In this document: positions 5,942-14,569 of the stretch, piece by piece
Layout of the letters: the number at the start of each line of letters is the position of its first letter
How positions within the stretch are numbered: position 1 is the first letter of the stretch
Assembly (NCBI GenBank): GCA_008933705.1
Contig: WBUN01000042.1
Span: forward strand, 1 to 42,563
Source: Hyphomicrobiaceae bacterium
GTDB lineage: Bacteria > Pseudomonadota > Alphaproteobacteria > Rhizobiales > Hyphomicrobiaceae
DNA: 42,563 nt
Direction: 5' to 3'
The notes under the pieces: model-generated
Database searches by the model: none
Seen by the model: the letters and a program-made list of their open reading frames with translations, nothing else
Told to the model about the DNA's origin: nothing
Made by a program: the position numbers and the translations under genes

Positions 5942-7369
5942 ATGAGCGACTGCTGGGCCGCCAATGGAAGAGGCAAGGGCTACGACCTCGCCGTCATCGG
6001 CGCGGGCTCGGCCGGTTTCTCGGCGGCCATCGCCGCCGCCGAGCAGGGTGCGCAGGTGGCCCTCATCGGTCACGGCACGATCGGCGGCACCTGCGTCAAC
6101 ATCGGATGCGTGCCGTCCAAGGCGCTGATCCGCGCCACGGAGAGCCTCCATCACGCTCACGCCGCAGCCCGCTTCTCCGGCATCAGGGCAGAGGGTCGCG
6201 TGGCCGACTGGGCGGCGCTCATCGCGCAGAAGGACGAGCTGGTTGCGGGCTTGCGGCAGGCCAAATATGCCGACCTCCTCCCCGCGTACAATACCATCGC
6301 CTACCTCGACGGCCCGGCGCGGCTCGCTGACGGAGGCGTTGCGGTGAACGGCGCGCTCATCAAGACGCCGAAGGTAATCATCACTACCGGCGCACGTCCG
6401 GCCGTGCCACCGATCCCGGGCATCGACAAGATCGACTACCTGACCAGCACGTCGGCTCTCGACCTCAAGGAGCTGCCCAGGAGCCTGCTGGTGGTGGGCG
6501 GCGGCTTCGTCGGCGCCGAACTCGCGCAAATGTTCGCGCGCGCGGGTGTCAAGGTGACCATCGTCTGCCGCAGCCGCCTCCTGCCCGCGGCCGAGCCGGA
6601 GATCTCCGAGGCCTTGTCGCGCTATTTTCGCGACGAGGGCATCGCCCTCAATGGCGGCGTGGCCTACGAGTTCTGCAGGACAACCGACAAGGGTGTCGAG
6701 CTCTGTGTGCGGCACGAGGGCCGCCAGGAGGTGCTGGAAGCAGAGCGGATCCTGATCGCCACGGGACGCAGCCCGAACGTGGAGCGGCTGGGCCTCGCCG
6801 AGGCGGGCGTCCGCCAAGCGAAAAGTGGTGCCATCGACGTCGATGACCGCATGCGCACCTCAAGGCCAGGCATCTACGCCGCTGGCGACGTCACGGGACG
6901 CGATCAGTTCGTCTACATGGCGGCCTACGGCGCCAAGCTCGCGGCGAAGAATGCGCTGAACAGCGACACCCTTGTCTACGACAACAGCGCCATGCCGGAG
7001 GTCGTGTTCACCGATCCCCAGGTCGCCATGGTCGGGCTGACGGAGGCGCAGGCCAGGGCCGCCGGCTATCAGGTCGCAACCTCTGTCCTCTCGCTCGACC
7101 ATGTGCCGCGGGCGCTGGCGGCGCGCGACACCCGTGGGCTCATAAAGCTCGTCGCCGATGCCAATACCCGCAAGCTCCTCGGCGCCCACATCCTGGCGCC
7201 CGAGGGCGCCGACAGCATCCAGACCGCCGCGCTGGCGATCAAGGCCGGCATGACGGTCGAGCAGCTGGGGGAGACGATCTTTCCCTACCTGACCACGGTC
7301 GAGGGGCTAAAGCTCGCGGCGCTGGCCTTCGGGAAGGATGTCAAGAAACTCTCCTGCTGCGCCGGATAG
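5942..7369 (+). CDS. merA: MerA, mercuric reductase (no N-terminal HMA domain)
   Basis: A 475-residue cytoplasmic FAD-dependent pyridine nucleotide-disulfide oxidoreductase that reduces Hg(II) to volatile Hg(0) with NADPH. The FAD motif GAGSAG is at 20-25, the redox-active pair Cys51/Cys56 lies in GTCVNIGC, and an NADPH-binding GGGFVGAE follows in the middle. The C-terminal SCCAG gives the vicinal Cys472-Cys473 pair that collects Hg from the other subunit. The N-terminal metal-binding domain (NmerA) found in Tn501 MerA is absent, as in many short MerA proteins. The ATG at 5942 follows the merF stop by 1 bp. The last 63 bp overlap a convergent gene of the antiporter operon. Confidence 0.96.
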   Translation: MSDCWAANGRGKGYDLAVIGAGSAGFSAAIAAAEQGAQVALIGHGTIGGTCVNIGCVPSKALIRATESLHHAHAAARFSGIRAEGRVADWAALIAQKDELVAGLRQAKYADLLPAYNTIAYLDGPARLADGGVAVNGALIKTPKVIITTGARPAVPPIPGIDKIDYLTSTSALDLKELPRSLLVVGGGFVGAELAQMFARAGVKVTIVCRSRLLPAAEPEISEALSRYFRDEGIALNGGVAYEFCRTTDKGVELCVRHEGRQEVLEAERILIATGRSPNVERLGLAEAGVRQAKSGAIDVDDRMRTSRPGIYAAGDVTGRDQFVYMAAYGAKLAAKNALNSDTLVYDNSAMPEVVFTDPQVAMVGLTEAQARAAGYQVATSVLSLDHVPRALAARDTRGLIKLVADANTRKLLGAHILAPEGADSIQTAALAIKAGMTVEQLGETIFPYLTTVEGLKLAALAFGKDVKKLSCCAG

Positions 7370-7618
7370 GACAATGGGTAAGGCCAGCAGGAAGTTCGCG
7401 GCAACAAGGGCGACCCGTGTGCCCGCCTCCAGGCCGCTCGCACCGTAGCGCGTCATCCAAGCCGTTATGATGAGACCAAGCAGCATGCCGACCCACTCGA
7501 GGAAAACGAACGGTTCCTCGCCGACGCGTTTCATGGCGGGCTCGCGCTGATGCGGCGCAATTTGGGGCAGCTCGGGCAGGACCAGGTCTTCCAGCGCGCG
7601 CCTGAGAGCTGTGATCAT
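7307..7618 (-). CDS. Small membrane protein at the end of the antiporter operon
   Basis: A 103-residue protein of unknown function. Residues 1-43 are soluble and acidic-to-mixed, followed by two hydrophobic segments (about 44-60 and 70-90). Its ATG overlaps the stop of the upstream antiporter subunit by 4 bp (ATGA), so it is translationally coupled and likely belongs to the same complex. The last 20 codons lie antisense to the end of merA, so its present C-terminus may not be the original one. I do not recognise a family. The coupling argues that it is real. Confidence 0.65.
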   Translation of the reverse strand: MITALRRALEDLVLPELPQIAPHQREPAMKRVGEEPFVFLEWVGMLLGLIITAWMTRYGASGLEAGTRVALVAANFLLALPIVLSGAAGEFLDILPEGQRREL

Positions 7619-9312
7619 CGCAACGGTCCTCCGACATAGGAAAGGACCAGGTAGGCGCAGAGCATGAGGGTTGCCCACAGGGCCATGGTTCCGGTCGGCC
7701 ATGTGCGGCCGAGGACGCCGTCAGGGCCGTGATGACGGTGCAGACTGTTGTTGAGAGTGCCAGCCACGAAGAGCACGCCGGCGGTCAGTGTGCTCCAGGC
7801 GGCGTCGGCGCCGCGGTCGAGACGTGAGAGCACTGCCGGGCCTAGACGCCGCCAGAGCCAGTCGGTGTCGAGGGTGATGGTGAGCGTGCGCTTGAGCCAC
7901 CCGAGCATCAGGAAGAAGGCAAGCCCCGAGAACAGCAGGAGCTGCAGCTGCGATACGACGTGGCTCGCGGTGTAGGGCACATAAGCGACGGGATAAGGCA
8001 GCGCAGCGTAGAGAGTACCTGGCGCCATGCCAAGACTGATGCAGAGCGCCGAGAACAGAAGCATGGCGAGGCGCATGTTGATCGGCGGCTCGGCGGGCCT
8101 GAGCCCCGAATCCCTGTGGAAGAACACGAACCAAGGGAATTTGATGCCGGCGTGAAGGAAGACGCCGGCCGACGCGGCCGCAAGCAGGAACCATACAAGG
8201 GCGAGGTGCTGCTCAGCCGCCCCCTCGGCGATCATCGACTTCGAGATGAAGCCGGAGGTGAGCGGGAATGACGAGATCGACAGCGCACCGACGATGCCGC
8301 AGAGCGTCGTCAGAGGCATGGTGCGGAACAAACCGCCGAGATCCGTGCATTTGCGCCTGCCAGTCATGAACAGCACCGAGCCAGCCGACATCAGCAGCAG
8401 GGCCTTGTAGATGATGTGCGTGAAGGCGTGGGCAGCGGCGCCGTTGAGCGCCATCTCCGTGCCGATGCCGATCCCAGCGACCATGAATCCGACCTGGTTG
8501 ACGATCGAGTAGGCCAGGATGCGACGCATGTCGTTCTCGAGGATCGCGTAGACGATACCGTAGAAGACCATGAACAGGCCGACCCAGATCAGCAGCTCCA
8601 CGCCCGGGAAGCCGCGCAAGAGCACATAGACCGCGGCCTTGGTTGTAAACGCTGACAGGAACACCATCCCGGACCAGGAAGCCTCGGGATAGGCATCGGG
8701 CAGCCAGGCCGAAAGCGGCGGCGCGCCGGTGTTGATCAGAAAGCCGGCCAGGATCAGCCAGCGCGGCAGCGTCGAAACGTCGAGTTTGGAGAATGTGGTG
8801 GTGCCGCTCGCTGCGATCTCACCGGCGATGCCGGCCATCAACAGCACGCCGCCGAAGAGGTGGATGGCCGCGTAGCGCAGGCCCGCGCCCCTTGCCGAGG
8901 GGCTGCCGCACCAGATCACCAGCGTCGAGCCAATGGCCATCATTTCCCAGAAGATGAAGACGCTGATCAGGTCGCCCGCCAAGGCGACGCCAATGGCGCT
9001 GCCGGCATAGGCGAAGGCTGCGGCAAGCTCGGTTGTGCGCGCCTGCCGCAGCGCGAATAGGCCGCCGACGAACGCCATCAATGCGAAAACGAACGCGAAC
9101 AGCCGGGAGAGCTTATCGGCTCTGAGCGGGACGAGCTCGAAGCCCAGAAACGAGACCTTGAGGATCTCGCCGTCCGGGACCTGAGTGACCAGCCACAAGG
9201 TCACGAGCGGGAGCGCAAGCAGCACCCCGGACCGCAGCCTGCCCTTCGCAAACGGCAGGAGCAAGGCACCGAGGATGAGAACAAATCCGGGCGGAGCGGC
9301 GAGACTAGTCAT
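7615..9312 (-). CDS. Mrp/complex I-like antiporter subunit (MnhD/NuoN family), third copy, variant
   Basis: A 565-residue polytopic protein of the proton-conducting antiporter family shared by MrpA/MrpD and NuoL/M/N. The conserved Glu of the fifth membrane segment is present (Glu123, FIFWEMM) and so is a central Lys (Lys225, FTTKAAVY). The essential Lys of the seventh segment, normally in K-x4-PLH-x-WLP, is Asn194 here, and the His of that motif is Ser201. Proton or sodium transfer through this subunit may therefore differ. A C-terminal extension holds an extra membrane segment. The start was set at the ATG at 9312, 8 bp inside the end of the preceding small gene; earlier codons encode a non-hydrophobic stretch unlike the family. 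Seen: the motifs and substitutions. Inferred: altered ion path. Confidence 0.85.
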   Translation of the reverse strand: MTSLAAPPGFVLILGALLLPFAKGRLRSGVLLALPLVTLWLVTQVPDGEILKVSFLGFELVPLRADKLSRLFAFVFALMAFVGGLFALRQARTTELAAAFAYAGSAIGVALAGDLISVFIFWEMMAIGSTLVIWCGSPSARGAGLRYAAIHLFGGVLLMAGIAGEIAASGTTTFSKLDVSTLPRWLILAGFLINTGAPPLSAWLPDAYPEASWSGMVFLSAFTTKAAVYVLLRGFPGVELLIWVGLFMVFYGIVYAILENDMRRILAYSIVNQVGFMVAGIGIGTEMALNGAAAHAFTHIIYKALLLMSAGSVLFMTGRRKCTDLGGLFRTMPLTTLCGIVGALSISSFPLTSGFISKSMIAEGAAEQHLALVWFLLAAASAGVFLHAGIKFPWFVFFHRDSGLRPAEPPINMRLAMLLFSALCISLGMAPGTLYAALPYPVAYVPYTASHVVSQLQLLLFSGLAFFLMLGWLKRTLTITLDTDWLWRRLGPAVLSRLDRGADAAWSTLTAGVLFVAGTLNNSLHRHHGPDGVLGRTWPTGTMALWATLMLCAYLVLSYVGGPLR

Positions 9313-9556
9313 TGTAGTAGGTGTCCAACCGCTTGAGGAGGGCGCCCAGCGCCTTGGCGAAGAGCACGAGCGCAATACACGAGGCGAACCCGTACCAGGC
9401 TGCGAACCCGAACGTACCGTCGAGACCGAACAGCGGATGGTGCTCAACCAGGAAATCGGCGAGCACGACCGTGGTGAGGATCACGCCGAATATCGCCCAC
9501 AACAGGCTGATGGTGTTTGGGCGAGCCAACCAATGATCGTGATCGGGAGAGGCCAT
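9305..9556 (-). CDS. Small two-segment membrane protein in antiporter operon
   Basis: An 83-residue protein with a polar N-terminus (HDHWLARP), two hydrophobic segments (about 16-35 and 50-70) and a charged tail. I recognise no named family. It lies between two antiporter-like subunit genes, 6 bp after one and overlapping the next by 8 bp, so it is surely co-translated with them. A structural role in the membrane complex, similar to the small subunits C and F, is plausible but unproven. Confidence 0.72.
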   Translation of the reverse strand: MASPDHDHWLARPNTISLLWAIFGVILTTVVLADFLVEHHPLFGLDGTFGFAAWYGFASCIALVLFAKALGALLKRLDTYYND

Positions 9557-9562
9557 TGGTTA

Positions 9563-11071
9563 CTACCTCACGAGCATGGCGTTGCTCAGGCCAAGCGGGA
9601 TGTCGGGGACGAAGAACAGCACGAGTGTCGCGACCGCCGTCGCAAGCAGGGCGAGCACCATGGGCCAAGGTGCCTCGCCGTGCTCGGCCTCGTGGGTGTG
9701 TCGAGCGACGGCGGCGCCAGCGGCATGTGCCCGCAGCTCGGCCGCTGGAAAGAATGCGCGGACAACGATGGGCAGGAAATAGCCCGCGTTGAGGACGGTG
9801 CTGAGGATGATGACCGCAACCGGTACCCACTGGTCTGTCTGGGTCGCTCCGGAGAGTATGAACCATTTACCGAGGAAACCGGCGGTGGGCGGCAGGCCGA
9901 TCATGCCGAGGGCGCCAACGGCGAAAGCCGCCATGGTCCAGGGCATGCGGTAGCCGATGCAGTCGAGCTCGGAGACCTCGGTCTTGTGGGCAGCCGTGTA
10001 GATCGCACCGGCGCAGAAGAAGAGGGTGATCTTGGCGACGGCGTGCGCTGCGATGTGCAGGGCCGCGCCGATCACCGAGATCGGCGTCAGGATCGCCGCG
10101 GCCAGGATGACATAGGAGAGCTGCGAGACCGTCGAGTACGCCAGCCGCTTTTTGAGGTTGTCCTGGCGGAGCGCGATGAGCGAGGCGGTGATGACCGTGA
10201 AGCCCGCGACCCACACGAGCCAGGTGGCGGCGCCGCTCGAAGCCAGACGCTCGACCCCGAAGACCGCAACGATGACCTTGAGGATCGAGAAGACGCCCGC
10301 CTTGACGACCGCCACGGCGTGCAGCAGTGCGCTGACCGGCGTCGGCGCGACCATGGCGGCGGGAAGCCAGAAGTGCAGCGGCATGACGGCCGCCTTGCCG
10401 ATGCCAAAGACGTAGAGCGCCAGCAGCGCCGCCATGAGCGTGCCGCTCAACTCCGCCGGCAGGATTCCCCCCGCCCTGAAATCTGTCGTTCCGGCCAGCA
10501 GCCAGGTGGCGAAGATGGCCGGCAGCAACAGCACCATGGAGGAGCCGAGCAGCAGGACGAGGTAGGTACGCCCGGCACGGATGGCCTCCTCGTTGGCCTT
10601 GTGCACCACCAGCGGGTAGGTCGAGAGCGTCAGCAGCTCGTAGAACAGGAACAGCGTCACCAGGTTCTTGGCGAAGGCGATCCCCATGGTGGCGCCGAGT
10701 GCCACGGCAAAGCAGACGTAGTAGGAGGTCTGGCGCGGCTCGCCGTTGGCGCGCATGTAGCCGATCGAGTAGATCGAATTGACGAGCCACAGCGAGCCGG
10801 CCACGAGCGCGAACAGCATGCCGAGCGGCTCGATCGCGAAGGCCAGCACAAAGCCCGGGACGATTTCCATGAGGTGGCGCTCCAGCCGGACACCGTCAAG
10901 CACCGGACCAACGAGGCACCAAACCACAGCCGCGAGTGCGGCCGCGGCAGTGAGCGTGACCAGCTCGCGCAGGTTAGGCCAGCAATGAAACAGCGGGATC
11001 AGGGCTGCGGCCGCAAATGGGATGCCAATCGCCAGCAGCATCAGGATGTCAGGCTCGAAGGGGGCGCTCAT
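9563..11071 (-). CDS. Mrp/complex I-like antiporter subunit (MnhD/NuoN family), second copy
   Basis: A 502-residue polytopic membrane protein of the MrpD/NuoL/M/N family. The ion-path residues are intact: Glu145 (FLFYELL), Lys226 followed by PLHFWLP, and Lys257 (AVVKAG). The downstream half includes HAVAKITLFFCAGA, typical of the eleventh-to-twelfth segment region. The C-terminus carries a His/Glu-rich loop (about 455-470) before the last segment. The ATG at 11071 overlaps the upstream stop by 4 bp; a longer open frame upstream is only antisense read-through of the previous gene. It should act as a proton-conducting half-channel of the antiporter complex. Confidence 0.9.
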   Translation of the reverse strand: MSAPFEPDILMLLAIGIPFAAAALIPLFHCWPNLRELVTLTAAAALAAVVWCLVGPVLDGVRLERHLMEIVPGFVLAFAIEPLGMLFALVAGSLWLVNSIYSIGYMRANGEPRQTSYYVCFAVALGATMGIAFAKNLVTLFLFYELLTLSTYPLVVHKANEEAIRAGRTYLVLLLGSSMVLLLPAIFATWLLAGTTDFRAGGILPAELSGTLMAALLALYVFGIGKAAVMPLHFWLPAAMVAPTPVSALLHAVAVVKAGVFSILKVIVAVFGVERLASSGAATWLVWVAGFTVITASLIALRQDNLKKRLAYSTVSQLSYVILAAAILTPISVIGAALHIAAHAVAKITLFFCAGAIYTAAHKTEVSELDCIGYRMPWTMAAFAVGALGMIGLPPTAGFLGKWFILSGATQTDQWVPVAVIILSTVLNAGYFLPIVVRAFFPAAELRAHAAGAAVARHTHEAEHGEAPWPMVLALLATAVATLVLFFVPDIPLGLSNAMLVR

Positions 11072-12561
11072 TTGATCCCCGCGAGCAGTGCGTGCGCGGC
11101 CTGGCTCGCGATTCCGGCCGAGGCTTGCGTATCGAAGCCGAAGTAGATCGTGGCGATTGCCAGCACCAGCACCGGTAGGAGCATGGAGAGCGGCGGGTCC
11201 TTGGCTTTCTCGGCCAGACCCGACGGCTCGCGGAACCAGGCGACCTCGACCACGCGGCCGATGTAGACCACCGCCAGCATGGAGCTGGCGAGAATGAGGA
11301 ACACGAGCGGCCACCAGCCCTTCTGGAAGGCGCCGACCGCCAGGTACCACTTGGAAATGAAGCCGGCGGTGCCGGGAGCGCCGATGATGGCGAGGCCCGC
11401 AATGACGAAGGCCGCCATGGTGAGGGGCATCCGGCGGCCAATGCCGGCCAGATCAGCGAGCTTCACGCTGCCAATGCGAAAGACGATGGCGCCGAGCACC
11501 AGGAACAGCGCCGCCTTCATCACGGCATGATTGAACAGGTGGACAATGCCACCGGTCAGTCCCGCTTCATTGGCCAAGCTGATGCCGAGCGTGATGTAGC
11601 CGATCTGCCCGAGGGAAGAGTAGGCGAGCATGCGCTTGACGTTCTGCTCGAAGATGGCGAGCAGCGAGGCGATGAACATCGCGGCGACAGACAGCGCCAG
11701 CATCACCTCCGAGACGGGCAGGTGCTCGAAGCTGATGGCGATGCCGAACACCGAAAAGAACAGGCGCAGCAGAACGTAGATAGCGACCTTGGTGGCCGTT
11801 GCCGCCAGGAACGCCGTGGCAAAGGACGGTGCGTAAGCGTAGGCGTTTGGAAGCCACACATGCAGCGGGAACAGCGCAAGCTTCAGCGAGATGCCGACGG
11901 TGAGGAAGGCAAGAGCAGCAAGGATAGGGCGCGAGGACTGGGCCGCGGCCGGCCCCAGCCGCTCGGCGATGTCGAGGATATTGAGACTGCCAGTGACGAG
12001 GTAGAGGAGCCCGATGCCGATCACGTAGAAGGTCGCGCCGATGGTGCCCATGATCAGGTACTGGTAGGCGGCAACCAGGGCGCGGCGATCCCTGCCCAGC
12101 GCGATGAGCACGTAAGTGGAGAGTGACGAAATCTCCAGGAACACGAAGATGTTGAAGGCGTCGCCCGTGACGGTGATGCCAAGCAGTCCCGCCAGACACA
12201 GCAGGTACATGCTGTAGAACCAGGACTGCTTGTCCTGGTCGACTTCCGCGGCCACGCTCCTGCGAGCAAAGGGCATCATCACCGCGGCGACACCAGAGAC
12301 CAGAAGGAGGATGAAGGCGTTGAGAAGATCGACGCGGTACTCGATGCCCCAGGGTGGCGCCCAGCCGCCGAGGTGATAGGAGGTCGGTCCGCTTGTCAGC
12401 ACCTGCAGCAGCAGTGAGGCTGCGATGAGCGGCATGGTCCAGCTGACGAGAAGCGCAAGCGCCCAGGCCGTCGTGCCCCGGCGCAACAGAGCCGAGAGTA
12501 GGGCGCCGATCAGCGGCACGACGACCTGGAGCGCCGGGAGGTGAGGCATTATCGCCCTCAT
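11068..12561 (-). CDS. mnhD: Mrp/complex I-like antiporter subunit D (MnhD-like), first copy
   Basis: A 497-residue membrane protein closest in position to MrpD/MnhD, since it directly follows the subunit C gene as in mrp operons. Family ion-path residues are present: Glu143 (FVFLEIS), Lys227 before PLHVWLP, and Lys258 (TATKVAIY). About 14 membrane segments are expected. The ATG at 12561 overlaps the subunit C stop; a second ATG four codons in (12549) is possible. It should couple proton entry to Na+ or other cation export together with the other subunits. Confidence 0.9.
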   Translation of the reverse strand: MRAIMPHLPALQVVVPLIGALLSALLRRGTTAWALALLVSWTMPLIAASLLLQVLTSGPTSYHLGGWAPPWGIEYRVDLLNAFILLLVSGVAAVMMPFARRSVAAEVDQDKQSWFYSMYLLCLAGLLGITVTGDAFNIFVFLEISSLSTYVLIALGRDRRALVAAYQYLIMGTIGATFYVIGIGLLYLVTGSLNILDIAERLGPAAAQSSRPILAALAFLTVGISLKLALFPLHVWLPNAYAYAPSFATAFLAATATKVAIYVLLRLFFSVFGIAISFEHLPVSEVMLALSVAAMFIASLLAIFEQNVKRMLAYSSLGQIGYITLGISLANEAGLTGGIVHLFNHAVMKAALFLVLGAIVFRIGSVKLADLAGIGRRMPLTMAAFVIAGLAIIGAPGTAGFISKWYLAVGAFQKGWWPLVFLILASSMLAVVYIGRVVEVAWFREPSGLAEKAKDPPLSMLLPVLVLAIATIYFGFDTQASAGIASQAAHALLAGIK

Positions 12562-12923
12562 TCCTCCCCCTCCCTAGAGAAGATCTCGTCCTCCTCGATG
12601 GTACCGTAGGCCTCATGGATGCGCACGACCAGGGCGAGACCGAGGGCGAGGGTGGCGACGCCGACAACGATTGCCGTCAATATCAGCACGTGCGGCAGCG
12701 GGTTCGAGTAGACCTTGAATGCCGGATCGATGATGGGCGCAGTGCCGCCGATGATCTTGCCGGGCTCGATGTAGAGCAGATAGACCGAGGTCTGGAACAG
12801 CGACAGCCCGACGAGCTTCTTGATCAGGTTGCCGCGGGCGATGACGATGTAGAGGCCCGCGACCATCAGGAAGATGGTGACGACGTAATTGTAGTGATCG
12901 GCAAAGCGCTGCAGGACCTCCAT
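12558..12923 (-). CDS. mnhC: Cation antiporter subunit C (MnhC/NuoK-like)
   Basis: A 121-residue protein with three membrane segments, homologous to MrpC/MnhC and NuoK of complex I. It contains the family-like stretches GLYIVIARGNLIKKLVG and ALALGLALVVRIHEAYGT, followed by an acidic tail (EEDEIFSREGEE). The start ATG at 12923 shares one base with the subunit B stop (TGATG). It forms part of the membrane core contacting the D-type subunits. Confidence 0.9.
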   Translation of the reverse strand: MEVLQRFADHYNYVVTIFLMVAGLYIVIARGNLIKKLVGLSLFQTSVYLLYIEPGKIIGGTAPIIDPAFKVYSNPLPHVLILTAIVVGVATLALGLALVVRIHEAYGTIEEDEIFSREGEE

Positions 12924-13339
12924 CAGCGCCCCCGGTCGACGAAGGCGTAGAAGATGGCGGTCATGGTGCCGGCGACCGTGATCAGGACGCCCAGCTCGAC
13001 GGCGAAGATGCCGAGCTCGTGGCCGTAGGGTGCGTCCCTGGCGAGACGCGAATAATCGAGGTAGTTGCTTCCCAGCCAGAGTCCGGCGATGCCAGTACCG
13101 GCGTAGATGAGCACGCCCAGCGGCACCATGCGCTCGACCAGACCCTGCGGCGCGATGCGCTTGGCGGCCTTCACACCGAAGATGAGCGCATAGAGGATCA
13201 CCATGCCGGCCGTGATGACGCCGGCTTGGAAGCCGCCTCCCGGCCCGAAGTCGCCGTGGAACTGGACGTAGAGCGCAAACAGCAGGATGAACGGCAGAAG
13301 CAGCTTGGTGCCGATGCGCAGGATGAGGTCGAGCTTCAT
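12923..13339 (-). CDS. mnhB: Cation antiporter subunit B (MnhB domain)
   Basis: A 138-residue membrane protein with the MnhB signature GPGGGFQAGVI (about 32-42) and four predicted membrane segments. MnhB subunits are needed for Na+/H+ exchange by Mrp complexes. Start and stop are both coupled: ATGA overlap with the DUF4040-type gene upstream and TGATG with mnhC downstream. Confidence 0.9.
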   Translation of the reverse strand: MKLDLILRIGTKLLLPFILLFALYVQFHGDFGPGGGFQAGVITAGMVILYALIFGVKAAKRIAPQGLVERMVPLGVLIYAGTGIAGLWLGSNYLDYSRLARDAPYGHELGIFAVELGVLITVAGTMTAIFYAFVDRGR

Positions 13340-13905
13340 GCCGTCCTCCCCACCTTGCTGTCCTCGTCCGCGATATGGCCGCGCCGCCGGCGGCCCTTGA
13401 GCAGCAACAGCACACCGATGCCGGCAGTGAAGATCACGGTGGTCTCGCCGAGCGTGTCGTAGCCGCGGTAGTCAGCGAGCGTGGAGGTCACGACATTGGG
13501 GACAAGCGTCTCCTTGACGCTGTCGGCGAGGTACTTCGGGGCGACGTGCTTGTGGATGGCGTTGTCGGCCGTGCCGAAGGGCGAAAGGCCGATCGTGCCC
13601 CAAACCAGTGCGGCTCCCGTCGCGACGGCAACGAGCATCGGGATCAGCGCGGACCGTTTCGAGGGGTATTCGATGGTCCGAACAAGGTGCAAGGTGCCGA
13701 GTAGAACGACCGTCGAGACGCCCGCGCCTACGGAAGCCTCGGTCATGGCCACGTCGACGGCGTCGAGTACGATGAGCACGCTCGCCATGAGGAAGCTGTA
13801 GATGCCGGCGAGCACGACGACGGCAAAGAGATTGCGCTGAAACATGATGCCTACCGTGATCACGGCGAGCAATGTCAGCAGGACGATGTTGATGAGAGCT
13901 TCCAT
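13336..13905 (-). CDS. DUF4040/MbhD-MbhE-like antiporter subunit (equivalent of the MrpA C-terminal part)
   Basis: A 189-residue membrane protein. Its N-terminal half (DVAMTEASVGAGVSTVVLLG, about 50-70) matches the DUF4040/MbhD domain, and its C-terminal part (DYRGYDTLGETTVIFTAGIG, about 144-163) matches the MbhE-like segment. In classical Mrp systems both lie at the C-terminus of the large MrpA subunit. Here they form a separate protein, as in MBH-type complexes and group-2-like mrp operons. It lies between subunits G and B with 2-bp and 4-bp junctions. Confidence 0.85.
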   Translation of the reverse strand: MEALINIVLLTLLAVITVGIMFQRNLFAVVVLAGIYSFLMASVLIVLDAVDVAMTEASVGAGVSTVVLLGTLHLVRTIEYPSKRSALIPMLVAVATGAALVWGTIGLSPFGTADNAIHKHVAPKYLADSVKETLVPNVVTSTLADYRGYDTLGETTVIFTAGIGVLLLLKGRRRRGHIADEDSKVGRTA

Positions 13906-13907
13906 CG

Positions 13908-14294
13908 CTATTGCGCAGCTTCGATCCGGAGTTCTTCCTCGATGGCCGCTGGCTCGCGGGTGTCAGCATCGAGCCTCCCCCGGCGGTCCTCCGCAAGCTG
14001 AGGCTTGATGCCGTAGTGCAACGCGGCATTGGCCACGGCGTGCGTTGCAACCGGGCTAACGAAGAAGAACAGGACGAACAGGAACACCAGTTTCAGCAAG
14101 ACGAGCGACGGACCGGCCTGCAGCATGAAGCCGAGCAGCAGGAGGCCGGCTCCCAACGTGTCGGTCACGCTCGCCGCGTGCATGCGCGTGTAGACATCGG
14201 GCATGCGGACAAGCCCGATTGCGCCGACTATCGTGAAAAAGCCTCCAGCGAGAATGAGGGCCCAGGACAAACCAATGAGCAGGATGTCGATCAC
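13908..14294 (-). CDS. mnhG: Cation antiporter subunit G (MnhG)
   Basis: A 128-residue protein with three membrane segments and the MnhG signature GLVRMPDVYTRMHAAS (about 27-42). A polar C-terminal tail of about 35 residues extends past the family core. It starts with GTG at 14294, overlapping the end of mnhF by 4 bp; no ATG start exists before the first membrane segment. It is an accessory membrane subunit of the antiporter. Confidence 0.9.
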   Translation of the reverse strand: MIDILLIGLSWALILAGGFFTIVGAIGLVRMPDVYTRMHAASVTDTLGAGLLLLGFMLQAGPSLVLLKLVFLFVLFFFVSPVATHAVANAALHYGIKPQLAEDRRGRLDADTREPAAIEEELRIEAAQ

Positions 14295-14569
14295 GGGGTC
14301 TTCTCCTCCCCGTCGTGAGCGAGATCGCCATGGCGGAAGAACTTGAGAATTGCCAGCGTACTGATGAGGTTGAGCAGGCCGTAGGTAATCCCGATATCGA
14401 GCCACTCCGGGCGGCCGGTCAGGAAGCCGACAGCGGCGAGCAGCAGGATGGCCAGCGTTCCGATGGAGTTGCCCGCCAGCACTCGGTCGAACAGGGTGGG
14501 TCCCTTGAGTGCGCGGAACACGACGAGCACCAAGGCGACGAGGATGGAGAGGACGGCGGCGGCAAACAT
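14291..14569 (-). CDS. mnhF: Cation antiporter subunit F (MnhF)
   Basis: A 92-residue protein with three membrane segments and the family motif KGPTLFDRVLAGN (about 22-34). The ATG at 14569 shares a base with the mnhE stop. It ends in a short polar tail (AHDGEEKTP). The E-F-G order follows standard mrp/mnh operons. Confidence 0.92.
   Translation of the reverse strand: MFAAAVLSILVALVLVVFRALKGPTLFDRVLAGNSIGTLAILLLAAVGFLTGRPEWLDIGITYGLLNLISTLAILKFFRHGDLAHDGEEKTP

Noticed and set aside
9185-11146. 653-codon open frame on the plus strand opposite antiporter genes
   Set aside because: Low-complexity, highly charged translation antisense to conserved membrane proteins.
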